A stretch of DNA of 38,835 bases from Candidatus Nomurabacteria bacterium (GCA_003155695.1 PMDZ01000011.1:18299-57133), one strand, 5' to 3'; counted from the first letter of the stretch, positions 24,368-33,571 are shown. The notes: generated by a model from the letters alone, not told the origin. Program-made: numbers and translations.

Positions 24368-26107
24368 ATGCAAGCACAAAATAAAATTTGTCAAAATTGC
24401 ACAAAAGACTTCACAATAGAGCCAGATGATTTTGGATTTTATGAAAAAATAAAAGTACCACCACCGACATTTTGCCCGGAATGTAGATTACAACGGCGAA
24501 TGACTTGGAGAAATGAAAGAATTTTGTATAGAAGTAATTGTAATTTATGTGGGAAAAGTACTTTAACAACATTTAACCCAAAATACAAAATATATTGTCA
24601 TTCATGTTGGTGGTCTGACAAATGGGATCCTAAGGATTATGGCCGAGATTATGATTTTTCAAAACCATTTTTTGAACAGTATAAGAATTTTCTTTCCCAG
24701 ACCCCATTATGCGGATTATTTAATATAAATCAGATTAATAGTGAATATTGCAATTACACATATGAATCAAAAAATTGTCATTTGAATTTTGCTAGTGATA
24801 TGAATGAAGATACTGGGTATCTGTATCATTCAATAGAAAATAGAAATTCTTATGATATGCTAGGTTCCCGTAAAAATGAAAATTGTTATGAGCTAATGGA
24901 TTGCGAAGGGTGTTATGGAAGTAATAATTTAACTTTTTGTGATGGTTGTATAGATTCTAAATATTGTTACGATTGCAATAATTGTTCTAACTGCCTTGGT
25001 TGCTATGGTTTAAGGAATGCAAAATATTATATATTTAATGAAAAATTTACTCAAGAAGAATATAAAGAAAAAATCAATACATTAAATTTAAATACAAAAA
25101 GTGGTAGTAACTTATTAAAAGAAAATTTTAACCAACTGATAATTAAATATCCTCGTAAGTTTATTACTTCAAAGCATATTACGGATTGCACAGGAGATTA
25201 TTTAAAAAATGCACAAAATTGCAAAATTTGTTTTGACATTGAGGGTCCAGCTAAAGACTTAAAATATTCGACATATGGAGTTACAAAAATAGAAAATATT
25301 CAAGATGCATATGGTTTCGGAGTAAATGTAGAAGATTGTTATGACGTACTAGGAGCAGGAGACAATGTTCAAGAAATTATGTTTTCTTGTTACACATTTA
25401 GTGGTTCTTTCGACTGCAGTTATTCTTGTTTTTCCAATAGTTCGTCAAAATTATTCGGATGCATTAGCGTTAAAAATGGAAAATATATGATCCTTAACAA
25501 ACAATACACTAAAGAAGAGTATGAGAATTTAGTCCCCAAAATCATCAAACACATGTCCGATATGCCATATATAGATGAAAAGGGTAGAATATACAAATAC
25601 GGAGAGTTCTTCCCAACCGAGCTAAGTCCATTCTGCTACAATGAGACAATAGCAGAGGAGTACTTCCCATTAACCAAAGATGAAGCTATTAAGCAAGGTT
25701 ACAAATGGAAAGACAAAGAAGACAGAAATTACAATATAGATATATATAATAAAGATATTCCTGATAACATAGCTGATATAACAGACGATATCATCAATAA
25801 AGTCATAGAATGTGCCCATAAGGGTGAATGTAACCAACAATGCACCGAAGCTTTCAAAATCATTCCTGAGGAACTCCAATTCTACCGCCGGATGAATCTA
25901 CCAATCCCCAGACTCTGTCCCAATTGTCGTCATTATGAACGTCTATCCCAACGTAATCCTCTTAAACTCTGGCATAGACAGTGTATGTGCGATAAAACCA
26001 CCCATAACCACGAAGGCAAATGCCCAAATGAATTTGAAACCAGCTATGCCCCAGAGAGACCGGAAATTGTTTATTGTGAGAAATGTTATCAACAAGAAGT
26101 GTACTAA
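24368..26107 (+). CDS. Cys-rich multi-zinc-ribbon protein of unknown function (Parcubacteria-type)
   Basis: 579 residues from ATG 24368, five bases after rpoC. There are about 40 Cys, mostly as CxxC or CxC pairs. The N-terminal module (about 8-51, CQNC ... FYEKIKVPPPTFCPEC, RNER) is repeated in altered form near the C-terminus (FYRRMNLPIPRLCPNC, then RNP), so the protein is framed by two related zinc ribbons. The middle holds Cys/Asn/Tyr repeats of about 20 residues, such as CYDCNNCSNCLGC followed by YYIFNEKFTQEEY, echoed by YMILNKQYTKEEY. There is no signal peptide or membrane helix, so it is probably cytoplasmic. I associate this architecture with Parcubacteria proteins of no known function, sometimes misannotated as CaiB/BaiF. 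The gene is more A+T-rich than rpoC. Position between rpoC and dnaG suggests a nucleic-acid role, but this is inference. Confidence 0.7.
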   Translation: MQAQNKICQNCTKDFTIEPDDFGFYEKIKVPPPTFCPECRLQRRMTWRNERILYRSNCNLCGKSTLTTFNPKYKIYCHSCWWSDKWDPKDYGRDYDFSKPFFEQYKNFLSQTPLCGLFNINQINSEYCNYTYESKNCHLNFASDMNEDTGYLYHSIENRNSYDMLGSRKNENCYELMDCEGCYGSNNLTFCDGCIDSKYCYDCNNCSNCLGCYGLRNAKYYIFNEKFTQEEYKEKINTLNLNTKSGSNLLKENFNQLIIKYPRKFITSKHITDCTGDYLKNAQNCKICFDIEGPAKDLKYSTYGVTKIENIQDAYGFGVNVEDCYDVLGAGDNVQEIMFSCYTFSGSFDCSYSCFSNSSSKLFGCISVKNGKYMILNKQYTKEEYENLVPKIIKHMSDMPYIDEKGRIYKYGEFFPTELSPFCYNETIAEEYFPLTKDEAIKQGYKWKDKEDRNYNIDIYNKDIPDNIADITDDIINKVIECAHKGECNQQCTEAFKIIPEELQFYRRMNLPIPRLCPNCRHYERLSQRNPLKLWHRQCMCDKTTHNHEGKCPNEFETSYAPERPEIVYCEKCYQQEVY

Positions 26108-26121
26108 TATAAATTATAAAA

Positions 26122-27885
26122 ATGAATTCACCGGTTCAAAAAATTAAAGAGAGACTGTCTATCGTTGATGTTATTTCTTCATATATGAAAGTGGAAAAGG
26201 CCGGGAAGAATTATAAGGTCAAGTGCCCATTCCACAACGAGAAGACCCCGTCATTTTTCATTTCGCCGGAGAGGGGGAGTTACTATTGTTTCGGTTGTAG
26301 CGCAAAAGGAGATATTTTCTCTTTTGTTGAGCATTTTGAAGGGACAAATTTCTTGGGAGCTTTGAAAATTCTGGCTGAACGTGCCGGAGTAGAACTCTCT
26401 TCATATAGAAGCGAACAGAAAGACAAAACGGCTATTTTTTATGAGATTATGGAGGAGGCTACTGCGTATTATGAAAGGATGTTCGTTGACAACAAGGAAG
26501 CCAGAAGTTATCTTTTGAATCGTGGTCTCAATGATTCTACGATCCAATCTTTCCGAATCGGTTATGCCCCTGAATCTTGGACGGCTGTATATGAATATTT
26601 AACCAAGAAGGGTTACAGAAAAGAAGATATTGAGATTGTCGGCTTAATCAAGAAAAAGGATGACAGATTTTATGACCGTTTCCGTGGCCGGATAATGTTT
26701 CCAATAAACGATTCAAGTGGCAGGGTTATTGCTTTCTCCGGCCGTATCTTTAAGAAGATAGACAGCGGCTCTTCTATTGAAGAAGCCAAATATCTGAACA
26801 GTCCTGATACGCCGCTATTTAATAAATCAAATATTTTATTTGGGCTCGACAAAGCCAAGAGTTCCATTCGCAGCCGAAATTATAGTGTTGTCGTCGAAGG
26901 CCAGATGGATTTGATTTTGTCCCACCAGGCTGGATTCACAAATACTGTCGCGGTTTCCGGCACGGCTTTCACCGACTCAACAATTGACAGTGAATCGAAA
27001 ATTAACAATCTCGGATTGGTTCGACGCCTTTCCCCCAATATTATTTTTGCCTATGATGGCGATGAAGCGGGGATACGGGCAGCCAGTCGCTCGGCAATGA
27101 TTGCGCTCTCTCTTGATATGCAAGTTAAGGTAGCAATGCTGCCTGGCGAAAAAGACCCGGCGGATATAATTCTCGAAGATTCAAATAAGTGGAAAGACAT
27201 AATAAAAAATTCGGTAAATATTATCGGTTTCCATTTGGATAGAATTTGTCGAGCCGGGACGGACATAAGAGCCAGAGGTAAAAAAATCAGAGAAATAATT
27301 TTCCCATTTTTAATAATGATAAATAGCTCGATCGAGAAATCCGCCTATATTAATGAGATTCATTCTAAAACTGGAATTTCCGAAACCGCCATAATAGAAG
27401 ACTATAAAAATTACGAGAAAACACAGAAATCCGACGAAAATTTAGTTAAAGACAAGATAGGTGATGTTAAGGATATGAGCTCTCGTCGTGATAATCTGGA
27501 AAAAAGATTGTTCGGTATAATTTTCTGGAAGAGAGGAGACGAAGAACAATCAAAAGCTATTGATGATTTAATAACTTTATTTAAAGAAGACATTGGAGTT
27601 GAAGATTTCCAAAAAATGCTTGATTTATATGAACCTTTTTCCGAAACGCTGGCATTTGAGGCTGAAATGTGGTACAGTGACAAAATTGATGCACTTATTA
27701 AAGATGCCAAAGAAATTATTCTCAATTTGGAAGAAGAAGTTTTCCGTGAAGAGGCTGCCTCGTTGATGGCAAGGATTAATCAGAAAGAACAAAATAAAGA
27801 AAAAGAGAATTTTGAATCGGATCTCAAGAATTACCAAAAAATAGTCGAAAAAATAGAGAATATTAAAAACCGAAGGTCAAAATAA
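26122..27885 (+). CDS. dnaG: DNA primase
   Basis: 587 residues, normal length. It makes RNA primers at the replication fork. The CHC2 zinc ribbon is Cys35, His38, Cys56 and Cys59 (CPFH ... CFGC). The polymerase core has FRIGYAP and [20 protein letters not shown] has [10 protein letters not shown] (about 255) and [12 protein letters not shown] (about 310). The C-terminal helical, charged region should bind the helicase and is weakly conserved. rpoD starts five bases after the stop, the classic dnaG-rpoD pair. Confidence 0.96.
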   Translation: MNSPVQKIKERLSIVDVISSYMKVEKAGKNYKVKCPFHNEKTPSFFISPERGSYYCFGCSAKGDIFSFVEHFEGTNFLGALKILAERAGVELSSYRSEQKDKTAIFYEIMEEATAYYERMFVDNKEARSYLLNRGLNDSTIQSFRIGYAPESWTAVYEYLTKKGYRKEDIEIVGLIKKKDDRFYDRFRGRIMFPINDSSGRVIAFSGRIFKKIDSGSSIEEAKYLNSPDTPLFNKSNILFGLDKAKSSIRSRNYSVVVEGQMDLILSHQAGFTNTVAVSGTAFTDSTIDSESKINNLGLVRRLSPNIIFAYDGDEAGIRAASRSAMIALSLDMQVKVAMLPGEKDPADIILEDSNKWKDIIKNSVNIIGFHLDRICRAGTDIRARGKKIREIIFPFLIMINSSIEKSAYINEIHSKTGISETAIIEDYKNYEKTQKSDENLVKDKIGDVKDMSSRRDNLEKRLFGIIFWKRGDEEQSKAIDDLITLFKEDIGVEDFQKMLDLYEPFSETLAFEAEMWYSDKIDALIKDAKEIILNLEEEVFREEAASLMARINQKEQNKEKENFESDLKNYQKIVEKIENIKNRRSK

Positions 27886-27890
27886 TTTCT

Positions 27891-29234
27891 ATGGTAAAAA
27901 AGAAAAGAAAAAAAATACCAGCCCGCAATGCTTCGCATAGCAAAGTAGGAGGGAAAAAGAAAATGAAAGTCAATAAAAAAATTGCTAAGAAAAAAGCAAA
28001 GGTTAAAAAAGTTAGTAAAAAATCTTTTAAAAAAGTCAAAAAGAGTGAAAAAAAAGTTTCATCTAAAATCCATAAGAAAGTTAAAAAAGTATCAAGAAAA
28101 AAGAAAGCCCACAATAAAAAAATTCATTTGTCCGGTGCCAAGAAATTATCTCTGGAAAAGAAACTTCAAGAATTGGAAGAAAAATCAGATAGCATTATCG
28201 AAAAGGGTAAAAAGAGAGGATTCATAACTTATGACGAAATAATAAAAATATTCCCCGACATTGAGAACAATATTCTTTTCCTGGACGAACTTTATGAGAA
28301 ATTGTCGGTCGCTGGCGTTGATGTTCTTGAAGGAGGAAATCTTCTTGATGTCGATGGTGATACCGACAAACTTGCACTCAAATATAGTAAAGATTCTCAG
28401 ACATATGATTCCATTCAAATGTATTTGAAAGAAATCGGCCAGTACCCGCTCATCCCGGCCTCTGAAGAGAAAAATCTGGCTTATCGTATTGAAAAAGGTG
28501 ATATGGAAGCCAAGAATCTACTTGCTCGGGCGAACCTTCGTCTCGTTGTTTCTATTGCAAAAAAATATGTTGGTAGAAGCTCCGACCTGACGCTTCTTGA
28601 TTTGATTCAAGAAGGGAATTTGGGTTTATTCAAAGCTGTCGAGAAATTCGACTGGACCAAAGGTTACAAATTCTCCACCTATGCGACTTGGTGGATACGT
28701 CAATCCATAACCCGTGCTCTTGCCGACCAGTCCCGCACTATCCGTATTCCTGTCCACATGGTTGAAACTATTTCCAAATATAAACAAGTTGTCCGCCGAT
28801 TGTCTCAGGACCTTGGACGTGAACCGCTTGTCGAAGAAATTGCTACTGAAATGAATCTGGAAGTTGAGAAAATTCACATTATCGAACAAATCAATCAAGA
28901 GACTGTTTCTCTTGAACAACCGATAGGGGATGATGATGAGAAATCTACCCGTGGCGAATTTATTCCCGATGATAAAATTCTTCGACCAGACCAGGATACC
29001 TCAAGACGAATTCTGTCGGACCAGATAAAGGAAGTTCTCGACACTTTAAATCCGAAAGAAAGGAAGATTTTGGAATTACGTTATGGGCTGATGGATGGTA
29101 TTCAACATACACTCGAAGAAGTAGGGCAAGAATTCGGCGTGACTCGTGAACGAATCCGTCAGATTGAAGCCAAAGTCCACGAAAAACTCCGCAACAACGA
29201 AAAAATCGTTCGATTGAGAAATTACTTTGATTAA
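27891..29234 (+). CDS. rpoD: Primary RNA polymerase sigma factor (sigma-70)
   Basis: 447 residues. Regions 1.2-4.2 are intact: [16 protein letters not shown] (1.2), [15 protein letters not shown] and [18 protein letters not shown] (2.1-2.2), [18 protein letters not shown] (2.3-2.4, -10 recognition), region 3, and [18 protein letters not shown] (4.2, -35 recognition). In place of ordinary region 1.1, the first 80 residues are extremely Lys-rich ([19 protein letters not shown] and similar), like a histone H1 tail. A segment with some resemblance to region 1.1 ([12 protein letters not shown]) follows. The basic tail may bind DNA non-specifically. It is the only sigma factor in the window and fits the TGnTATAmT promoters seen. 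Confidence 0.96.
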   Translation: MVKKKRKKIPARNASHSKVGGKKKMKVNKKIAKKKAKVKKVSKKSFKKVKKSEKKVSSKIHKKVKKVSRKKKAHNKKIHLSGAKKLSLEKKLQELEEKSDSIIEKGKKRGFITYDEIIKIFPDIENNILFLDELYEKLSVAGVDVLEGGNLLDVDGDTDKLALKYSKDSQTYDSIQMYLKEIGQYPLIPASEEKNLAYRIEKGDMEAKNLLARANLRLVVSIAKKYVGRSSDLTLLDLIQEGNLGLFKAVEKFDWTKGYKFSTYATWWIRQSITRALADQSRTIRIPVHMVETISKYKQVVRRLSQDLGREPLVEEIATEMNLEVEKIHIIEQINQETVSLEQPIGDDDEKSTRGEFIPDDKILRPDQDTSRRILSDQIKEVLDTLNPKERKILELRYGLMDGIQHTLEEVGQEFGVTRERIRQIEAKVHEKLRNNEKIVRLRNYFD

Positions 29235-29269
29235 CTAAAAAAGACCAGGCATTGCCTGGTCTTTTTTAG
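29235..29269. terminator. Bidirectional terminator after rpoD
   Basis: A perfect 16-bp stem (29235-29250 with 29254-29269) has an ATT loop, with A-run and T-run arms. It serves rpoD and the convergent DsbA-like gene. Confidence 0.93.
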
Positions 29270-29280
29270 TTTGTAAAATA

Positions 29281-30021
29281 TTACAAATTATCAGCGGCTG
29301 GAGCCTGTGTGGGTGCAATAAGATTAAAAAGTAAATCAGAATATTTCCAGTAGGCATCATTACCTTTTATTTTAGCAACACATTCGGCAGCAATTAACTT
29401 GGTTATTGAATTGTGTATTGGCCAGTTGCGGTATACCCAATTTACACCACCGTTTGAATCATTAACAACTTGCTCCAATATTGGTTGGAATCTTGCACAA
29501 TAAGGACACTCAAAGTCCGAATATTCTATTATTGTCACAGGAGCTGACGGATTTCCAAAAATATGATCGGTTGTCGGGTCGACTGGAGGAACATCTCCGG
29601 TATATTTTGTCGTGACTTTTCCGGCTGTTACTTCAGCGACTAACTTTTTCACATTATCAATTGTATCTGCTCCACGAATTTCTGTTTTTGCTCCATTTGT
29701 ACCGACGACCACACTATATGGTGTGCCTCTTTGATCGGCAGGAACATCTTTCATAGCAGCTTCCGCGCTTGCCTGAATTTTTGTACCTAAAGCGGATGTA
29801 TCGGTGCTGTTGACACATTCAGTAAGTTGAGCCTTTGATACTCCAACTTGCTCCGATAATGTTTTTGGTGCTGCTGGAGTCTTACTTCCATGATTAGTAA
29901 GTAATATACCTATTAACACAATGACTCCGGCAATGATGATTGCCACTGGAGTTGTAATCTTTGGTGTTGGTTGTTGCTTTACTGGATCTTGTTGCACTTC
30001 AATTGGTTTATTATTTTCCAT
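29281..30021 (-). CDS. Membrane-anchored DsbA-like thiol oxidoreductase, apparently circularly permuted
   Basis: 246 residues. The N-terminal cytoplasmic part is short, then one membrane helix (25-42) places the rest outside. Conventional DsbA/Thioredoxin_4 proteins have GNPxAPVTIxEYxDFxCPYC first and the KLxxCxxS...GTPxxxVxG...G half later. Here the order is reversed. The later half comes first (LTECVNS at 66-72, RGTPYSVVVG with the cis-Pro at 98-107, IRGADTIDNVKKLV at 115-128). The CxxC half follows (GNPSAPVTIIEYSDFECPYC, 156-175; WVYRNWPIH, 195-203; YWKYSDLLF, 224-232). The protein ends shortly after. The probable role is disulfide formation in exported proteins; the permutation is my reading of the motif order. 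Confidence 0.8.
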   Translation of the reverse strand: MENNKPIEVQQDPVKQQPTPKITTPVAIIIAGVIVLIGILLTNHGSKTPAAPKTLSEQVGVSKAQLTECVNSTDTSALGTKIQASAEAAMKDVPADQRGTPYSVVVGTNGAKTEIRGADTIDNVKKLVAEVTAGKVTTKYTGDVPPVDPTTDHIFGNPSAPVTIIEYSDFECPYCARFQPILEQVVNDSNGGVNWVYRNWPIHNSITKLIAAECVAKIKGNDAYWKYSDLLFNLIAPTQAPAADNL

Positions 30022-30033
30022 TCTTTATAAGCA

Positions 30034-30050
30034 AGGAATATTATATTCCT
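30034..30050. repeat. 17-base palindrome in the leader of the DsbA-like gene
   Basis: AGGAATAT and ATATTCCT flank one T, a perfect inverted repeat 13 bases upstream of the DsbA-like start codon (30021) and downstream of its promoter. It could be an operator or a mRNA hairpin. Confidence 0.45.
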
Positions 30051-30097
30051 GACGCTTTTGATTAATTTAATAAATTCGACATTGATTAATGTTTTTA

Positions 30098-30106
30098 AGT
30101 ATAGCA
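30098..30106 (-). promoter_or_regulatory. Promoter of the DsbA-like gene
   Basis: Minus-strand extended -10 TGC-TATACT (30106-30098), no clear -35; leader of about 70 bases. Confidence 0.55.
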
Positions 30107-30135
30107 CATCTTCGTCAAAAGAAAAAAATATGATA

Positions 30136-30163
30136 TTGAAAAATATAGGGAATATGCTATACT
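30136..30163 (+). promoter_or_regulatory. Promoter of the GT2 glycosyltransferase
   Basis: -35 TTGAAA (30136-30141), 16-bp spacer, extended -10 TGC-TATACT (ending 30163). The ATG is 11 bases later, so the leader is about five bases. Confidence 0.7.
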
Positions 30164-30174
30164 GAAACCCAACC

Positions 30175-31440
30175 ATGCATTCGACATATACCATTATCTT
30201 TTATGTTTTTTCTTTTATTTCTGTCTATGTGCAGATATTTTTTTTACTGACCTTTTTTGAGAAAAGAAAAAAGATTGTTCAGCATGGAGATATTATGGAA
30301 CTTAAATATTATCCGACAGTTACTATCGCCGTTCCGGTCTACAACGAAGAAGCGACCATTGCGAAAACAGTTAAATCGCTTCTGGCCCTCGATTATCCGA
30401 AAGATAAAATAAAAATATTTATTGTTGACGATGGAAGTAAGGATAACACCGTGGGTGTCGTTCAAGAGTTCAAAGATAATCCGAATATTGTTATTTTGCA
30501 GAAAGAAAATGGTGGAAAACATACGGCCGTTAATTTGGCTCTGATGAGAACAGATTCAGAATTCTTTGGATGTCTTGATTCCGATTCGCTTGTTCACCCC
30601 CAAGCTCTTAAACGCATAATGAGTTATTTCCAAAATGACGGAAGGACAATGGCTGTTGCTCCGTCAATTATTGTTTATGATCCGAAGAATGTTCTTCAAT
30701 ACGCCCAAAGTGTAGAATATGATATGTCCATTTATACCAAAAAAATGCTTGGATTCATGGGTGGAATTCACGTGGCTCCCGGACCGTTCTCAATTTTTAG
30801 GAAAAAAGTTTTTGATGAATTGGGCCTATATAGGAAAGCTCACAATACCGAAGACCAGGAAATAGCATTGCGGATGCAAGAACATGGATATAAGATTGAC
30901 CATTGCCCTGACGCCTATGTTTATACAAATTCACCGGATTCGGTTATGAAACTTTATCGCCAGCGCTTGAGATGGATATATGGTTTTATCAAAAATCTTA
31001 TCGATTATAAACGACTATTATTCAGAAAAGAATATGGGACAGTGGCACTTTTCACATTACCGTCAGGAATAATTTCTATTTTTGGAGTTATTTTTCTTTT
31101 TGTTAACATAGTTGCGAATATCATTAAATTTATCTACAACAAGATAATTCAAATACAAACTATCGGCTTCAGTCATATTTTCAGCCTACATTACAAGTTT
31201 GATTGGTTTTTTCTTAATACGAAAGCAGCATTGTTTTTCTCCGTAATTCTGTATATACTGGTCATTGTGTCCGTAGTGATTGGTAAAAAATTAGCAGGCA
31301 AATCAAAGTTTTCTTTTTCGATTTTTTATTTTGTTATAATCTACAGCGTTATTGCGCCGTTTTGGATGCTTAGGGCCATATATAATGCCATTATTTCCAA
31401 AGAATCAAACTGGGCCATGGAGCGTCGAGTCATTAAATAA
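30175..31440 (+). CDS. Membrane family 2 glycosyltransferase (processive type)
   Basis: 421 residues. The first membrane helix is at about 5-27. The GT-A catalytic domain (about 48-270) has VPVYNEEATI, VDDGS (84-88), DSDS (135-138, the DxD metal site), NTEDQE (general base ED) and QRLRW (QxxRW). Three or more C-terminal membrane helices follow. This set is typical of processive synthases such as hyaluronan or poly-GlcNAc synthases, which make and export a polysaccharide from UDP-sugars. The substrate cannot be told from sequence alone. It is followed after eight bases by a thioredoxin-like gene in the same direction. Confidence 0.88.
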   Translation: MHSTYTIIFYVFSFISVYVQIFFLLTFFEKRKKIVQHGDIMELKYYPTVTIAVPVYNEEATIAKTVKSLLALDYPKDKIKIFIVDDGSKDNTVGVVQEFKDNPNIVILQKENGGKHTAVNLALMRTDSEFFGCLDSDSLVHPQALKRIMSYFQNDGRTMAVAPSIIVYDPKNVLQYAQSVEYDMSIYTKKMLGFMGGIHVAPGPFSIFRKKVFDELGLYRKAHNTEDQEIALRMQEHGYKIDHCPDAYVYTNSPDSVMKLYRQRLRWIYGFIKNLIDYKRLLFRKEYGTVALFTLPSGIISIFGVIFLFVNIVANIIKFIYNKIIQIQTIGFSHIFSLHYKFDWFFLNTKAALFFSVILYILVIVSVVIGKKLAGKSKFSFSIFYFVIIYSVIAPFWMLRAIYNAIISKESNWAMERRVIK

Positions 31441-31448
31441 CGAATATT

Positions 31449-32195
31449 ATGCATCAACACGAACCAAACGATTGGAAAAAATATGTTATTGTGCTGTTTA
31501 TAACTACTGCGATATTTGTATCCGGATTGTGGTTTTCGAGTTATTTAGGCAACAAAAAAATTGACCAACTTAAAACTGTCGAGGGTTCAATCTCGCTTGA
31601 CTTGATGTCGTCCGAAACTCAGTTCTCTTTGATGGGGGAGTTGTCTTGCAAAGACGTCTCAACTACGGTTTTGTCTTCGGAATTAAATTCATTAGCCGAC
31701 AAGATAACATATAGCGAGAATAATATCGGAAACAACAATACCGATGTCATAAGTTTGAAAAAATATTATTCACTTCTTGAAATAAAAGATTATCTGCTGA
31801 TGAAGCAAATTACTCAAAGATGCGGGCAGAAATCCGTCTTCATTCTTTATTTCTATAAAAACGATAATTGTAACGATTGTACGAAGCAAGGTTATGTTTT
31901 GACGAGTCTCAGGGAGACGTACCCGAACCTCCGTGTCTATTCTTTCGATTACAATCTTGATGTTTCGGCGATAGATGCCATGAAATCGATATATAAAGTT
32001 CCAGATAATTTGCCGGCTTTGGTTATAAACGGCAAAGTCTATTCCGGTCTTCAAAATGTGGACGAAATAGTCAAAAATTTCCCTGAACTAGAAACCATCA
32101 AAGTTGATGTTCCAACTACTCCATCAACCACGACCCCAAAATCAACAACTAAAACAACGACAAAAACGCCAGCTCCGACGGTGAAAACAAATTAA
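31449..32195 (+). CDS. Membrane-anchored thioredoxin-like protein
   Basis: 248 residues. There is one N-terminal membrane helix (about 12-32), then an extracytoplasmic region. About 40-125 is a helical segment of unknown type. A thioredoxin-like fold (about 127-212) has CNDC (141-144) as the CxxC site after FILYFYKNDN and a probable cis-Pro189 in NLPALVING. The tail (222-248) is a Thr/Pro/Lys-rich low-complexity stretch. It may reduce or form disulfides outside the membrane, perhaps as a partner of the nearby DsbA-like protein; that pairing is inferred from location only. Confidence 0.75.
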   Translation: MHQHEPNDWKKYVIVLFITTAIFVSGLWFSSYLGNKKIDQLKTVEGSISLDLMSSETQFSLMGELSCKDVSTTVLSSELNSLADKITYSENNIGNNNTDVISLKKYYSLLEIKDYLLMKQITQRCGQKSVFILYFYKNDNCNDCTKQGYVLTSLRETYPNLRVYSFDYNLDVSAIDAMKSIYKVPDNLPALVINGKVYSGLQNVDEIVKNFPELETIKVDVPTTPSTTTPKSTTKTTTKTPAPTVKTN

Positions 32196-32218
32196 TTGAA
32201 CCGCTTCTCAGACTCGAA
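32196..32218. repeat. Duplicate of the tRNA-Thr 3' end
   Basis: This 23-base segment matches 32274-32296, the 3' part of tRNA-Thr (acceptor and T-arm), with one mismatch (32200 versus 32278). The copies are direct repeats 78 bases apart. It begins directly at the end of the thioredoxin-like gene. Confidence 0.75.
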
Positions 32219-32276
32219 TAGTTCCGATATCTTTCTGACTAGGTTTGAGCTTAAACAATATTTAGTTTTCTATTTG

Positions 32277-32349
32277 AGCCGCTTCTCAGACTCGAACTGA
32301 GGACCTTCGCTTTACAAAAGCGTTGCTCTACCAACTGAGCTAAAGCGGC
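32277..32349 (-). tRNA. trnT: tRNA-Thr (anticodon UGU)
   Basis: Read on the minus strand: acceptor GCCGCTT pairs perfectly with AAGCGGC. The D-arm is GCTC-loop-GAGC, and the anticodon loop is TTTGTAA with anticodon TGT, reading ACA (Thr). The T-arm CTCAG/CTGAG has a TTCGAGT loop, and the discriminator base is U. The 27-43 pair is mismatched (A-A). CCA is not encoded. Its first eight to ten bases overlap the stop end of the upstream membrane-protein gene on the same strand. Confidence 0.95.
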
Positions 32350-32768
32350 TTATTATTCTCTTCTTCGTGTTCACGTCTGACTTTTTCTTTGGTGTGACGG
32401 ATTTTGGCTTGCAATTCAAGCTTGGCTCTTTGAACAAAGGTATATTTTTGCGAATTAACTTCTGCTTCTTTTTCTTTACTACTTTTGAAAAGGTTGTAAA
32501 CTTTAGGCCAATTTTTCACACCCCATTTTTTTACTTTCGTATAAATTATAAACCAATACTTTACAACTACCAAGACAATCCATTGAACTAAATATTTAGC
32601 TAAATTTAACAGAATTTTTTCGACATGACGAAAATACATTTCGGGAATTAATTTGTGAGGAGGAGTTTCGGGTAGAGCGCGTAATGTTTTTATTTGCCAA
32701 GCCCGATAATAGAGCATTACAAATGCTAAAATTACGGCTATAAAAAAAAGAATGATAATTATTCCCAT
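32340..32768 (-). CDS. Small membrane protein of unknown function downstream of tsf
   Basis: 142 residues from ATG 32768; earlier in-frame starts lie inside tsf. A membrane helix spans 2-22 and a second hydrophobic helix 58-78. A basic, helical tail follows (residues 95-137, KSSKEKEAEVNSQKYTFVQR). Both termini's orientation is uncertain. The start is one base after the tsf stop, suggesting coupling. The stop TAG (32340-32342) lies inside the tRNA-Thr gene: the last codons (NNKPL) are read through the tRNA acceptor stem. Unrecognised family. Confidence 0.75.
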   Translation of the reverse strand: MGIIIILFFIAVILAFVMLYYRAWQIKTLRALPETPPHKLIPEMYFRHVEKILLNLAKYLVQWIVLVVVKYWFIIYTKVKKWGVKNWPKVYNLFKSSKEKEAEVNSQKYTFVQRAKLELQAKIRHTKEKVRREHEEENNKPL

Positions 32769-32769
32769 A

Positions 32770-33555
32770 TTATTTAATCGATTCGAAAACGAAAGAAACC
32801 AACTTCGCATTGTTATTTTTAAGCAAAGTCCCGACTGTTATATCTCCATTTTTGATATACATCTGGTCCATAAGTGTCTGCTCTTTAAAGTAAGTTGAGA
32901 TTTTTCCTTCAAGCATTTTCTTTTTAATTTCTTCAGCCTTGTCCGATTCTGCAACTTCTTTTTCGAAAACCTCAATAACTTTTTTCTTGTCCTCATCGGT
33001 TATTTCTTCGGCAGTGGTGAAGGCTGGCTTCATAGCAGCAATATGCATAGCGATATCGCGAGCTAATTCTTTTGTGCCGGATGCAAGGGAGACAATGACA
33101 GCGCTTTTATTATTGTGAACATAATTACCGATAATAGGGCCTGTTAACTCTTCGACTTTTCCAAGTTCGATTTTTTCTCCGACTTTTTGGACTATCTCAT
33201 TTATCATATCGAGAGATTTGGATTTCATCGTCTCAATTCCTTCTTTAACTGCCATATCGGCAAGCTTATTTGCCAGATTTACAAAGTCGGCATTTTTTGA
33301 AACGAAATCCGTTTCGGTGTGAAGCATAAGCAATAATGTTTTATCGCCATTTTCTTTGACGACGACAATGCCGTCTTTGGCATTACGGTCAGCTTTTTTC
33401 ATAGCAATAGAACTCGACTTTTTCTTCAGGATAATGAGAGCTTTTTCCATATCGCCACCTGCTTCCTCAAGTGCGTTCTTGCACTGCATTACCGAGACTC
33501 CGGTAGCATCTCTTAATTTTTTAACTTGTTCCGCTGTTATTTTTATTATAGACAT
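32770..33555 (-). CDS. tsf: Translation elongation factor Ts
   Basis: 261 residues; it is the nucleotide exchange factor for EF-Tu. The N-terminal UBA-like domain is ITAEQVKKLRDATGVSVMQC. The EF-Tu contact motif TDFVSKN is present, followed by NLANKLADMAV. The C-terminal subdomain retains DITVGTLLKN near the end. It lies 16 bases after rpsB, the conserved rpsB-tsf pair, and is shorter than E. coli EF-Ts (283). Confidence 0.96.
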   Translation of the reverse strand: MSIIKITAEQVKKLRDATGVSVMQCKNALEEAGGDMEKALIILKKKSSSIAMKKADRNAKDGIVVVKENGDKTLLLMLHTETDFVSKNADFVNLANKLADMAVKEGIETMKSKSLDMINEIVQKVGEKIELGKVEELTGPIIGNYVHNNKSAVIVSLASGTKELARDIAMHIAAMKPAFTTAEEITDEDKKKVIEVFEKEVAESDKAEEIKKKMLEGKISTYFKEQTLMDQMYIKNGDITVGTLLKNNNAKLVSFVFESIK

Positions 33556-33571
33556 ATTTTTTGAAAAATTA

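Noticed and set aside
32219-32273. A second tRNA gene next to tRNA-Thr
   Set aside because: Only 23 bases of the 3' end are duplicated; no D-arm or anticodon arm is present.
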